This document shows, piece after piece, positions 1-5,700 of a DNA stretch of 6,540 nucleotides. Source of the DNA: Pseudomonadota bacterium (lineage in GTDB: Bacteria; Pseudomonadota; Alphaproteobacteria; Rs-D84); contig JAUNMD010000056.1 of NCBI GenBank assembly GCA_030531915.1, positions 1-6,540 on the forward strand, read 5' to 3'. A program made the translations under genes and the position numbers. Positions within the stretch are counted from its first letter, which is position 1. Each line of letters opens with the position of its first letter. The notes under the pieces were generated by a model that had not been told where the DNA came from, did no database searches, and worked only from the letters and a program-made list of their open reading frames with translations.

Positions 1-1017
1 ACCTTTGCCAAAGCGACGACCCGTCATAACACGACCGGTAAATTCATCAACAATCAAGATTTCACCATCGCGCACGACATAATTCACGTTTTTCTGGTAC
101 AAATGGTGCGCCAACAACGATTGCTGAATGTGCATTACCAACGCCGCATTCTCGGACGCATACAGGTTGTCGCCCACCAACAGACCCGCGTCTTTTAACA
201 TACGCGTAATCGTGTCAACCCCAGATTCCGTCAGGGTCACATGGCGGTCTTTTTCGTCTTTCTTGTAATCAGATGGATTCAGTTGTGCAACCACCGCATC
301 AACCTGTGCGTACAGTTCACTGGTATCTTCGGCAGGGCCCGAAATAATCAACGGGGTGCGCGCTTCGTCAATCAAGATGCTGTCCACTTCGTCGACGATG
401 GCAAAGAACAACGGGCGCAAAACCTGTTGTGCCTTGGAAAATTTCATATTGTCGCGCAGATAATCAAAACCCAATTCAGAATTGGTCACATACGTAATAT
501 CGCACGCATACGCCGCACGACGTTCATCATCGGTCATATCATGCTGAATTGTCCCAATGGTCAGGCCCAAGAAACGATATACCTGACCCATCCACGCCGC
601 GTCACGTGACGCCAGATAATCATTGACCGTAATCAGGTGCGCACCCTTGCCATACAATGCCTTCAAGAACAACGCCAACGTCGCAACCAGTGTTTTACCT
701 TCACCGGTTTTCATTTCGGCAATCTGTCCACCGGTCAAAACCATACCACCAATCATCTGGACGTTAAAGTGGCGCAGGCCAATCGTACGAACCGATGCCT
801 CGCGTACCAACGCGAACGCATCAGGCAATATGTTCTTTTCCTTTTCACCGTTTTGCAGACGCTTGCGCAATTCCTGTGTTTGTTCGCGCAACTGGTCATC
901 GGTCATGGCGTGATATTTTGGCTCTAAATCATTTATCAACGATACCGTTTTATCATACGATTTTACCAAGCGGTCGTTGGCAGAACCCAATACTTTTGTG
1001 ATAATATTTTTTAACAT
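1..1017 (-). CDS. secA: Preprotein translocase ATPase SecA, N-terminal part (3' end beyond window)
   Basis: This is the motor ATPase that binds SecYEG and drives unfolded preproteins across the inner membrane. Reading leftward from the ATG at 1015-1017 gives 339 residues with no stop, running off the left edge. Visible landmarks are the N-terminal MLKNIITKVLGSANDR, the Q-motif region near residues 80-100 (GLRHFNVQMIGG), Walker A TGEGKT at 104-109, ITVNDYLASRD at about 129-139, FDYLRDNM at 184-191, Walker B DEVD followed by SILIDEARTPLIISG at 209-227, and the return into NBD1 at VDEFTGRVMTGRRFGKG (about 323-339). This covers NBD1 and the inserted preprotein cross-linking domain. The family is usually 850-950 residues, so NBD2, the helical domains and the C-terminal tail lie outside. 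An AAGGA Shine-Dalgarno (1024-1028) sits 6 nt before the ATG. No frameshift is visible. The identification is secure. Confidence 0.98.
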   Translation of the reverse strand, partial: MLKNIITKVLGSANDRLVKSYDKTVSLINDLEPKYHAMTDDQLREQTQELRKRLQNGEKEKNILPDAFALVREASVRTIGLRHFNVQMIGGMVLTGGQIAEMKTGEGKTLVATLALFLKALYGKGAHLITVNDYLASRDAAWMGQVYRFLGLTIGTIQHDMTDDERRAAYACDITYVTNSELGFDYLRDNMKFSKAQQVLRPLFFAIVDEVDSILIDEARTPLIISGPAEDTSELYAQVDAVVAQLNPSDYKKDEKDRHVTLTESGVDTITRMLKDAGLLVGDNLYASENAALVMHIQQSLLAHHLYQKNVNYVVRDGEILIVDEFTGRVMTGRRFGKG

Positions 1018-1043
1018 AACTTTTCCTTGTCTTTTTCCCCAAT

Positions 1044-1072
1044 TTTATAGCAATTTTGTACCTTGCGGTCAA
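1044..1072 (-). promoter_or_regulatory. Sigma-70 promoter of secA
   Basis: Read on the minus strand, a -35 box TTGACC (1067-1072) is followed by a 17-nt spacer and a -10 box TATAAA (1044-1049). Each hexamer has one mismatch to consensus and the spacing is ideal. The predicted start of transcription is near 1037, leaving a leader of about 20 nt that holds the AAGGA ribosome site. Its -35 box overlaps that of the divergent plus-strand promoter. Confidence 0.75.
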
Positions 1073-1090
1073 GATACTTTATGATATAAT
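1063..1090 (+). promoter_or_regulatory. Divergent sigma-70 promoter for the 71-aa gene
   Basis: On the plus strand TTGCGG (1063-1068) is followed by a 16-nt spacer and a perfect -10 box TATAAT (1085-1090). The -10 is convincing and the -35 is weak. Transcription would begin near 1097, giving a leader of about 65 nt before the 71-aa gene. The -35 box shares two bases (1067-1068) with the opposing secA -35 box. Confidence 0.6.
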
Positions 1091-1119
1091 GCGGTAAAGA
1101 AAACAAAACAAGTGGCAGT

Positions 1120-1142
1120 GGTAATTTTTTCCTAAGATTACC
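1120..1142 (+). other. Small inverted repeat in the leader of the 71-aa gene
   Basis: GGTAAT (1120-1125) and ATTACC (1137-1142) form a 6-bp stem with an 11-nt loop. The stem lies in the predicted untranslated leader, just upstream of the G-rich ribosome site at 1148-1154. It could be an operator half-site pair or an RNA hairpin affecting initiation. It is short and may be chance. Confidence 0.25.
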
Positions 1143-1161
1143 GGATTGGGGGGATTTTTAT

Positions 1162-1377
1162 ATGCGCGAACCAGTACAGAATTTGAACACATCTGATATT
1201 ACCAGCGACGTTTTTGTCGTCGCACCAACACAAATTGAATATATCGCCCAGATTTTCGCCGACAGCGTGGCTGACGCCATGAATATGCGCACATTTGCGC
1301 CAAAAATTCGTCAAATTGCGTCCCAGTCATTACGCACGGCATTGTCTGCGGCCCGCCACGCCGGCGAGAAACGCTGA
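1162..1377 (+). CDS. Hypothetical 71-aa protein divergent from secA
   Basis: I do not recognise this protein. It starts MREPVQNLNTSDITSD and ends LRTALSAARHAGEKR. It has no cysteine, no signal peptide and no membrane segment. The first half contains a hydrophobic stretch FVVAPTQIEYIAQIFADSVA; the second half, from about residue 40, is basic and Ala-rich and looks like an amphipathic helix. The ATG at 1162 is chosen because a purine-rich GGGGGGA (1148-1154) lies 7 nt upstream, behind a TATAAT promoter at 1085-1090. A good intrinsic terminator follows at 1457-1478, so it appears to be a single-gene unit. Promoter, ribosome site, ORF and terminator line up, which supports a real small gene. The function is unknown; a small DNA-, RNA- or protein-binding role is possible but not shown. 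Confidence 0.65.
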   Translation: MREPVQNLNTSDITSDVFVVAPTQIEYIAQIFADSVADAMNMRTFAPKIRQIASQSLRTALSAARHAGEKR

Positions 1378-1416
1378 TTTCCGCACGCCACGGGCAGGGC
1401 AGTAATAATAATTTTT

Positions 1417-1447
1417 GTCATTCCGGTGCTTGACACCGGAATCCAGG
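1417..1447. repeat. Palindromic intergenic repeat, copy 1
   Basis: The repeat begins TTGTCA. Arms ATTCCGGTG (1420-1428) and CACCGGAAT (1434-1442) pair perfectly over 9 bp around a CTTGA loop and are followed by CCAGG. A second copy with the same loop but different paired bases lies at 2350-2382, and a decayed one at 2415-2443. This is a REP-like dispersed palindrome with no coding content. It lies between the 71-aa gene and that gene's terminator. Confidence 0.8.
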
Positions 1448-1456
1448 TCATTGACT

Positions 1457-1478
1457 TGCGCCATCGGCGCACTTTTTT
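1457..1478 (+). terminator. Intrinsic terminator of the 71-aa gene
   Basis: A perfect 6-bp stem TGCGCC/GGCGCA with a 3-nt ATC loop (1457-1471) is followed by C and six T (1473-1478). It lies about 80 nt after the stop codon at 1375-1377. A related TGCGCC-GAAT-GGCGCA stem occurs at 2393-2408 in the same place relative to the second palindromic repeat, so this terminator may have arrived as part of a repeat. Confidence 0.75.
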
Positions 1479-1483
1479 ATTTA

Positions 1484-1517
1484 CTGGATTGCTTCGTCTT
1501 TTCATTCCTCGCAATGA
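1484..1517 (-). repeat. TCATTGCGAG-type repeat, inverted copy
   Basis: Read on the minus strand this 34-bp stretch begins TCATTGCGAG and ends AAGCAATCCAG, a dispersed repeat style common in bacterial intergenic DNA. It faces a related plus-strand copy at 1593-1622. The shared ends CTGGATTGC/GCAATCCAG (9 bp) and CTCGCAATGA/TCATTGCGAG (10 bp) are perfect inverted repeats. Confidence 0.7.
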
Positions 1518-1592
1518 AACCGAGCGGTACGCGAAGGTTGCAGCAAGGACGCCAGTCCGCAGGCGACACAAATACCAATTCCCTAGCACTTT

Positions 1593-1622
1593 TGTCATTG
1601 CGAGCGCAGCGCGGCAATCCAG
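1593..1622 (+). repeat. TCATTGCGAG-type repeat, direct copy
   Basis: This 30-bp stretch begins TGTCATTGCGAG and ends GCGGCAATCCAG. With 1484-1517 it forms an inverted pair spanning 139 bp. The 75 bases between the copies (1518-1592) hold no gene that I can support, and no flanking target-site duplication is evident. Confidence 0.7.
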
Positions 1623-1690
1623 TTGATAATGTTGCGTAGCACATAGACGCCAAAAAAACTTTATTACTCACTACTAAAACCGCACTACGC

Positions 1691-1718
1691 TTGACAAACT
1701 GTCTTTTGGTCCTATAAT
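1691..1718 (+). promoter_or_regulatory. Near-consensus sigma-70 promoter of the 157-aa gene
   Basis: TTGACA (1691-1696) and TATAAT (1713-1718) are both perfect consensus hexamers with a 16-nt spacer. Transcription would begin near 1725, giving a leader of about 18 nt that contains the AGGA ribosome site. This is the strongest promoter sequence in the window and suggests high constitutive expression unless repressed. Confidence 0.88.
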
Positions 1719-1742
1719 CACAAAAAAAAGACAGGACACAAA

Positions 1743-2216
1743 ATGGCAAAAAATTTAACAGACGCAGAAATGCAGCAATTATTCGGTGCGAACCATTCGG
1801 GCCTGATTTATTACAACTATGATTTAGAATGCTGGAACACAAACACATTGAACAACACCGGCATTCCCCAGCAACACAGCGACACCGTTCGCGCACAGGT
1901 CTTGCACCAAAACACAACCATTTACCCCGGGATTCGCATGAAGAACTGTGACTTGGCGGCCGTTGCGGTAATGCAGACAGAACCATACTTTCTGCCTGAA
2001 ATTGGCCGTTCAATCCAGAACCCAACGTACATACGCGATGGCAAAACGATTGTCGGCACATTGGTGTGGCGCAACCGCTCAACCGGCGAATTACACTTGC
2101 CCAGTATTGGTTGGCTGGTGTCTGGCAGTTTCAAGTTCCCAGCAACCGCGGTTCAAGAATCCGCAAATTCATTCTTGCTACTGGCAATTCAACGCCTGCG
2201 CGACATGTGCAAATAA
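1743..2216 (+). CDS. Hypothetical 157-aa protein, strong monocistronic unit
   Basis: I do not recognise this family. It starts MAKNLTDAEMQQLFGANHSG and ends ANSFLLLAIQRLRDMCK. It has no signal peptide or membrane segment, so it is probably a soluble cytoplasmic protein. It contains three cysteines, an aromatic N-terminal stretch LIYYNYDLECW (about 21-31), an Asn/Thr-rich stretch TNTLNNTG, a central segment YPGIRMKNCDLAAVAVMQ, and a probable beta-rich region KTIVGTLVWRNRSTGELH. The C-terminal 25 residues look helical. The start is well supported: AGGA (1733-1736) is 6 nt upstream and a consensus promoter lies at 1691-1718. A terminator hairpin follows 4 nt after the stop, so it is expressed alone. 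There is no functional clue from the neighbours. That it is a real gene is nearly certain; its role is unknown. Confidence 0.88.
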   Translation: MAKNLTDAEMQQLFGANHSGLIYYNYDLECWNTNTLNNTGIPQQHSDTVRAQVLHQNTTIYPGIRMKNCDLAAVAVMQTEPYFLPEIGRSIQNPTYIRDGKTIVGTLVWRNRSTGELHLPSIGWLVSGSFKFPATAVQESANSFLLLAIQRLRDMCK

Positions 2217-2220
2217 TACC

Positions 2221-2244
2221 AACGCCACCACCGTGGCGTTTTTT
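2221..2244 (+). terminator. Intrinsic terminator of the 157-aa gene
   Basis: Arms AACGCCAC (2221-2228) and GTGGCGTT (2233-2240) form a perfect 8-bp stem with a CACC loop. With the arm's last two T, six T run from 2239 to 2244. It begins 4 nt after the stop codon. Confidence 0.92.
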
Positions 2245-2257
2245 ATTCCCCGCCATC

Positions 2258-2314
2258 GGAGGGGAACTTAGACCACGACAAGAACGTTGCAAGTTCTCCT
2301 CCATCGGGCCCCAC
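2258..2314. repeat. 45-bp near-palindrome, copy 1, with a right-hand flank
   Basis: Positions 2258-2302 start GGAGGGGAACTT and end AAGTTCTCCTCC. These ends are inverted repeats of 12 bp with one G-T type mismatch. The unit matches 2548-2592 in the same orientation with only two differences in 45 bases. It is followed by ATCGGGCCCCAC (2303-2314), whose exact reverse complement lies on the other side of copy 2 (2536-2547). Confidence 0.85.
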
Positions 2315-2349
2315 AAGATTTACACTTTTACGCGGCTCAACAAGAAACT

Positions 2350-2408
2350 TTGTCATTCCGTGGCTTGACCACGGAATCTAGGTAATAAGGGCTGCGCCGA
2401 ATGGCGCA
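2350..2408. repeat. Composite palindromic repeat, copy 2
   Basis: It begins TTGTCA. Arms ATTCCGTGG (2355-2363) and CCACGGAAT (2369-2377) flank the same CTTGA loop as the copy at 1417-1447, followed by CTAGG. After a 10-nt linker comes a second stem, TGCGCC-GAAT-GGCGCA (2393-2408), matching the stem of the terminator at 1457-1471. Here the second stem lacks a clean T-run (TTCC follows), so it is probably not an efficient terminator. Confidence 0.8.
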
Positions 2409-2414
2409 TTCCTA

Positions 2415-2443
2415 TTGTCATTCCCGCGCAGGCAGGAATAGGG
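2415..2443. repeat. Decayed palindromic repeat, copy 3
   Basis: TTGTCATTCCCGC begins here. Arms ATTCCCGC (2420-2427) and GCAGGAAT (2432-2439) pair with one mismatch. It belongs to the same TTGTCATTCC family as 1417-1447 and 2350-2382 but is less perfect and has lost the CTTGA loop. Confidence 0.6.
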
Positions 2444-2514
2444 ACTAAACAGTGTGAACGAAGTGAGCCAACCAAAAGACCACCCCGTCCTGCGGACACC
2501 CCTCCAAGGAATCA

Positions 2515-2540
2515 CCCACGAAATTTATCAATTTCGTGGG
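2515..2540. repeat. Perfect 11-bp hairpin inside the 154-bp element
   Basis: CCCACGAAATT (2515-2525) and AATTTCGTGGG (2530-2540) pair without mismatch around a TATC tetraloop. No T-run follows on either strand, so this does not look like an intrinsic terminator. Confidence 0.8.
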
Positions 2541-2547
2541 GCCCGAT

Positions 2548-2592
2548 GGAGGGGAACTTAGGCCACAACAAGAACGTTGCAAGTTCTCCTCC
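2548..2592. repeat. 45-bp near-palindrome, copy 2
   Basis: This is the second copy of the unit at 2258-2302 (two differences, where copy 1 has AGACCACGAC and copy 2 has AGGCCACAAC). It is preceded by GTGGGGCCCGAT (2536-2547), the reverse complement of the flank that follows copy 1. It lies inside the 154-bp element. Confidence 0.85.
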
Positions 2593-2655
2593 TGTGGAGG
2601 AGTACCCGAAGGGGGAGGTGGTCTTTTCCCTGAAAGCATCAATCCATAATTACGC

Positions 2656-2676
2656 ACCCTCTCGCCACCGGAGGGT
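2656..2676. repeat. Short inverted repeat ACCCTC/GAGGGT
   Basis: A 6-bp stem with a 9-nt loop lies between the 154-bp element and the terminator of the giant gene. The rest of 2628-2713 shows nothing recognisable. Confidence 0.35.
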
Positions 2677-2713
2677 TTAGTGTTTTGCCAAAAAAATCTA
2701 TTATCTATGCTCT

Positions 2714-2744
2714 AAAAAAAAACGGGGCAATGCCCCGTTTTTTT
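2714..2744 (-). terminator. Terminator of the giant gene, potentially bidirectional
   Basis: A 7-bp stem ACGGGGC/GCCCCGT with an AAT loop (2722-2738) has an A-run on its left (2714-2721) and a T-run on its right (2739-2744). On the minus strand it begins immediately after the TAA stop (2743-2745) and ends in a T-run. Because of the symmetric runs it could also stop plus-strand readthrough into the giant gene. Confidence 0.9.
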
Positions 2745-5700
2745 ACATGCTGTCATCGTGAACCGAGTATGTGGTTGATCCACTCTTTAACCGCAACTTG
2801 CCTTTGCCTGTGCCGGCGGTCATGTTGCCATAGTATGTGGTATCACCAATCTTGACATTCAGCGACGGTGTGGTCTTCTTGCCACTGCGCAGATACAACT
2901 TGTCATCGCCAAAGTGCAAGATTCGTCCACAATCCGTCACTTCGTCCGCACCCGCGCCATAACCAATCGTGGTCAGTCCGGTTGGGCATTGGCTGCGCGT
3001 CAGGACATCTGCCGCCGAGTAATAACCCGCACCTACGCCGACGCACGCTTCTGCCAACAAACTTGTACGCGTTACATACCCCGGTTGGCCGCTGCCAGCA
3101 TTGGCTTTTGCATTGTAATAACCGGCATTACATTTCAGGTTTGCAACATTCACCCAACAACCGAAACCTGCGCCCTTGCTGCTGGTGGTGTTACCATAAT
3201 CACCGTCTGTCCCCAGGTAACAATACGATGCCGTCATGCTGCCGTTATCCAACGCAGACGCACTGAAATCTGCATAGCAACCACCGCTGATTGTATGATC
3301 GCCATCCTTGCCGGCGTTCCAATAACCATACCCCGTCACCGCAGACGCATATGTCTTGGCCGTTGGACATGCCGTGCACGATGTCTGACCGGTGCTGGCC
3401 GCATAGGTTGCACCCGTACATGCCGCGCATGACGATGTGTTGCCATATGTCACACTGTGTGCGGCCTTGGCAGAGCCGGCGTCACATGTGCCGCTGGCTG
3501 CGGATTCCTTGGCAACCTTTACAAACTTGCCACCCGCAACGTTCATAGTGCACTGTGCTTCTTTGGTTGTCGACACCGTCGCTACCAAGTCACGATAGCC
3601 CGCCGGACACTGTGTACGTCCACCCGTGGTCAGACGCGACCCATACGCACCCGAATACACATTCGTACCACCTGGGCAATAGTAACCTGTGCCAGCACAG
3701 TTCACCTGACCCGCGCCAACCGTCGCGACATATTTACCCGCCGCGGTTGTGACATAGCAGTCCAGATTACTGTTCGATTTGGCCGCCGACGATGGATAGT
3801 TTGTCGGGCATGTGTTGCGTCCACCGGTTGAACCATAGGCAACCTTGACGCCGCCCGGACACCAACCACCGGCCGTACATGCACTTTCCGCCGCGCCCGC
3901 CGCCGCAACAAAGTTCGGTGCGGTTGTCGTCAGATAGCATGCCGCGGTTGAATTTGCCGCCGCGCCACCATCAGATGTCGCATATTTACCATTCCCCAGC
4001 GCGCTGCACAATTCCAGACCGAACTTTTCGACCTGAACCGTTGCCTGATTGCTGGAATTACATACGACTGCATCTTTCCCTGGGCAATACGCGTTCTTGT
4101 CGCACTCTACGGCCTTGCCATAGTATGCATATGTTCCGCAACCCGTTGCCTTGGTCAGATAGTACCCCGGATTCGCCTTGAACCACAGAACAGTACCCTG
4201 AACATCATACTTTTGCGTCGTGGTATTGTATGCCAGATAGTCATACAAACTGCCGCGTGTACCATTATATGTATTCAGTACTTGGCATTGTGTGATTGCC
4301 GACGCACGCCCGGACATTGCAATATATGTCCTTGCAATACTGCTGGCGTAATATTCCGCCGGTATTGTCGCACGCTTGTGATCCGCCGGCACTGGACACG
4401 CTGTCTGAGTGCTGGTTGAACCGTACGCAACCGTTGTTGACGGACAGTAATACCCACCATCACACGGCGTCTGCGTATCGTCCTTGGCGGCCTTGATATA
4501 GTAACCACCTGTGGTCTTTACCTCGCACTGTTCAACCTTGCTCTTGGCCGCGGTTGTGTTGCTGGTATAGATGCTTGGGCACGCGGTGCACGATGTTGCC
4601 GTACCGCCACCATAGTATGTTGCACCTGTACACGCCGAACATGCCGTACCATTGACATAGTAACCTGCCTTGGAACTCAACGCGCTGTTGACCGCGGATG
4701 CGCCCCATGTTGTCGCGCCATTGGACGCCGCAACCTGTTTCAGGTTACCACCCGCACAGTTCGTCGGTGTCGGGCTGGTCTGGACGCAGCTGGTGTGCGA
4801 TTTCCAACCGGTGCCTGTTGAATCCGCCTTGGCCCAACCGCTGGTCAGTGCAGGGCACGCCGTGCACGATGCCTGACCTGTGCTGGCCGCATATGTCCAG
4901 TTTGCACATGTCGTTGGCGCGGTTGCCGATGCCGCACAGGACGAACCCGCTGGGCAAATCGTGCATGATGTCGCCGTCGTGCTGGCATAATAGCCGGCCT
5001 TGGACTTTAATGTGCTCAGCAACGATATTGTGCTGCTGTATGCCGTTGCACTGGATGCCGCACGTTTCACAGACCCACTGGCGCAATTCACCGGTGTCTG
5101 GTATTCATAGCACGCTGTGTATGCGGTGCTGCCGGCTGGGGACGTTACCGTCCACCCAGAATCCGCGTTCGGGCACGATGAACATGACGTTGCCGTTCCG
5201 CCCGCGCTGTACTTTGCCGTGCCACACTGGCTGCAAGTTGCCGCCGCGGTATTGTTACCGCTGATGATATAACCACCATATGCGGTCACACCGTATGTTG
5301 TCGCAGGCCATGCCGTGCCAGAATAGGTTACTGTGTTTGTTGTCACGGTCTTGCACCCCGTGATGGTCTTGCTTGGTGCGGTGTACTTGCACGCTGTGTT
5401 GGCTGTTGCGCCCGCCGCTGATGTATATGTACCACCAGATACCGACACACCTGTCAAGCTGCTGCACAATGTGCGACCACCCGTGGATTCATAGTTTACT
5501 TTTGTGACACCCGCGCACCAGCCGCCCGCGGCACAGGTGCTTTCTGCGGCCTTGGATTCTGCCACAAACTTGCCCGCCGTTGTGGTCAGGTAACACGCCG
5601 TCGCCGCGCCTGATTTTGCCGGACTGTAATTATACCCGTTGCCCAAGCTGCTGCATGCGTATTTACCCATTTCGTCATTATGTGTTCCGGTCGAGCACAA

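Larger units (their letters stand above)
2474..2627. repeat. 154-bp element with 11-bp perfect terminal inverted repeats
   Basis: The ends AAAAGACCACC (2474-2484) and GGTGGTCTTTT (2617-2627) are exact reverse complements. Between them are nested smaller palindromes: a perfect 11-bp stem at 2515-2540, the 45-bp near-palindrome at 2548-2592, and CTCCTC/GAGGAG at 2587-2602. It encodes no credible protein. It may be a MITE-like or REP/BIME-like element or a folded RNA. No clear target-site duplication flanks it. Confidence 0.7.

Noticed and set aside
241..1001. Several plus-strand open frames opposite secA
   Set aside because: The minus-strand frame is unmistakably secA; these are antisense shadows.
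1311..1598. 95-aa minus-strand open frame across the palindromic repeats
   Set aside because: It is made mostly of repeat sequence and the complement of the 71-aa gene's end; dispersed repeats of this sort often stay open by chance.
1378..1742. Possible tRNA or structured small RNA gene
   Set aside because: The hairpins are explained by palindromic repeats and a terminator; no cloverleaf or CCA end is visible.
1477..2082. 201-aa minus-strand open frame
   Set aside because: It overlaps the well-supported 157-aa gene on the opposite strand, runs through repeat DNA, and lacks a promoter or ribosome site.
2258..2627. Possible CRISPR array
   Set aside because: Only two 45-bp copies separated by about 245 bases, with no regular spacers and no cas genes.
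2445..2657. 70-aa minus-strand open frame
   Set aside because: It translates the 154-bp inverted-repeat element; the Pro/Gly-rich product mirrors GC-rich palindromes and has no ribosome site.
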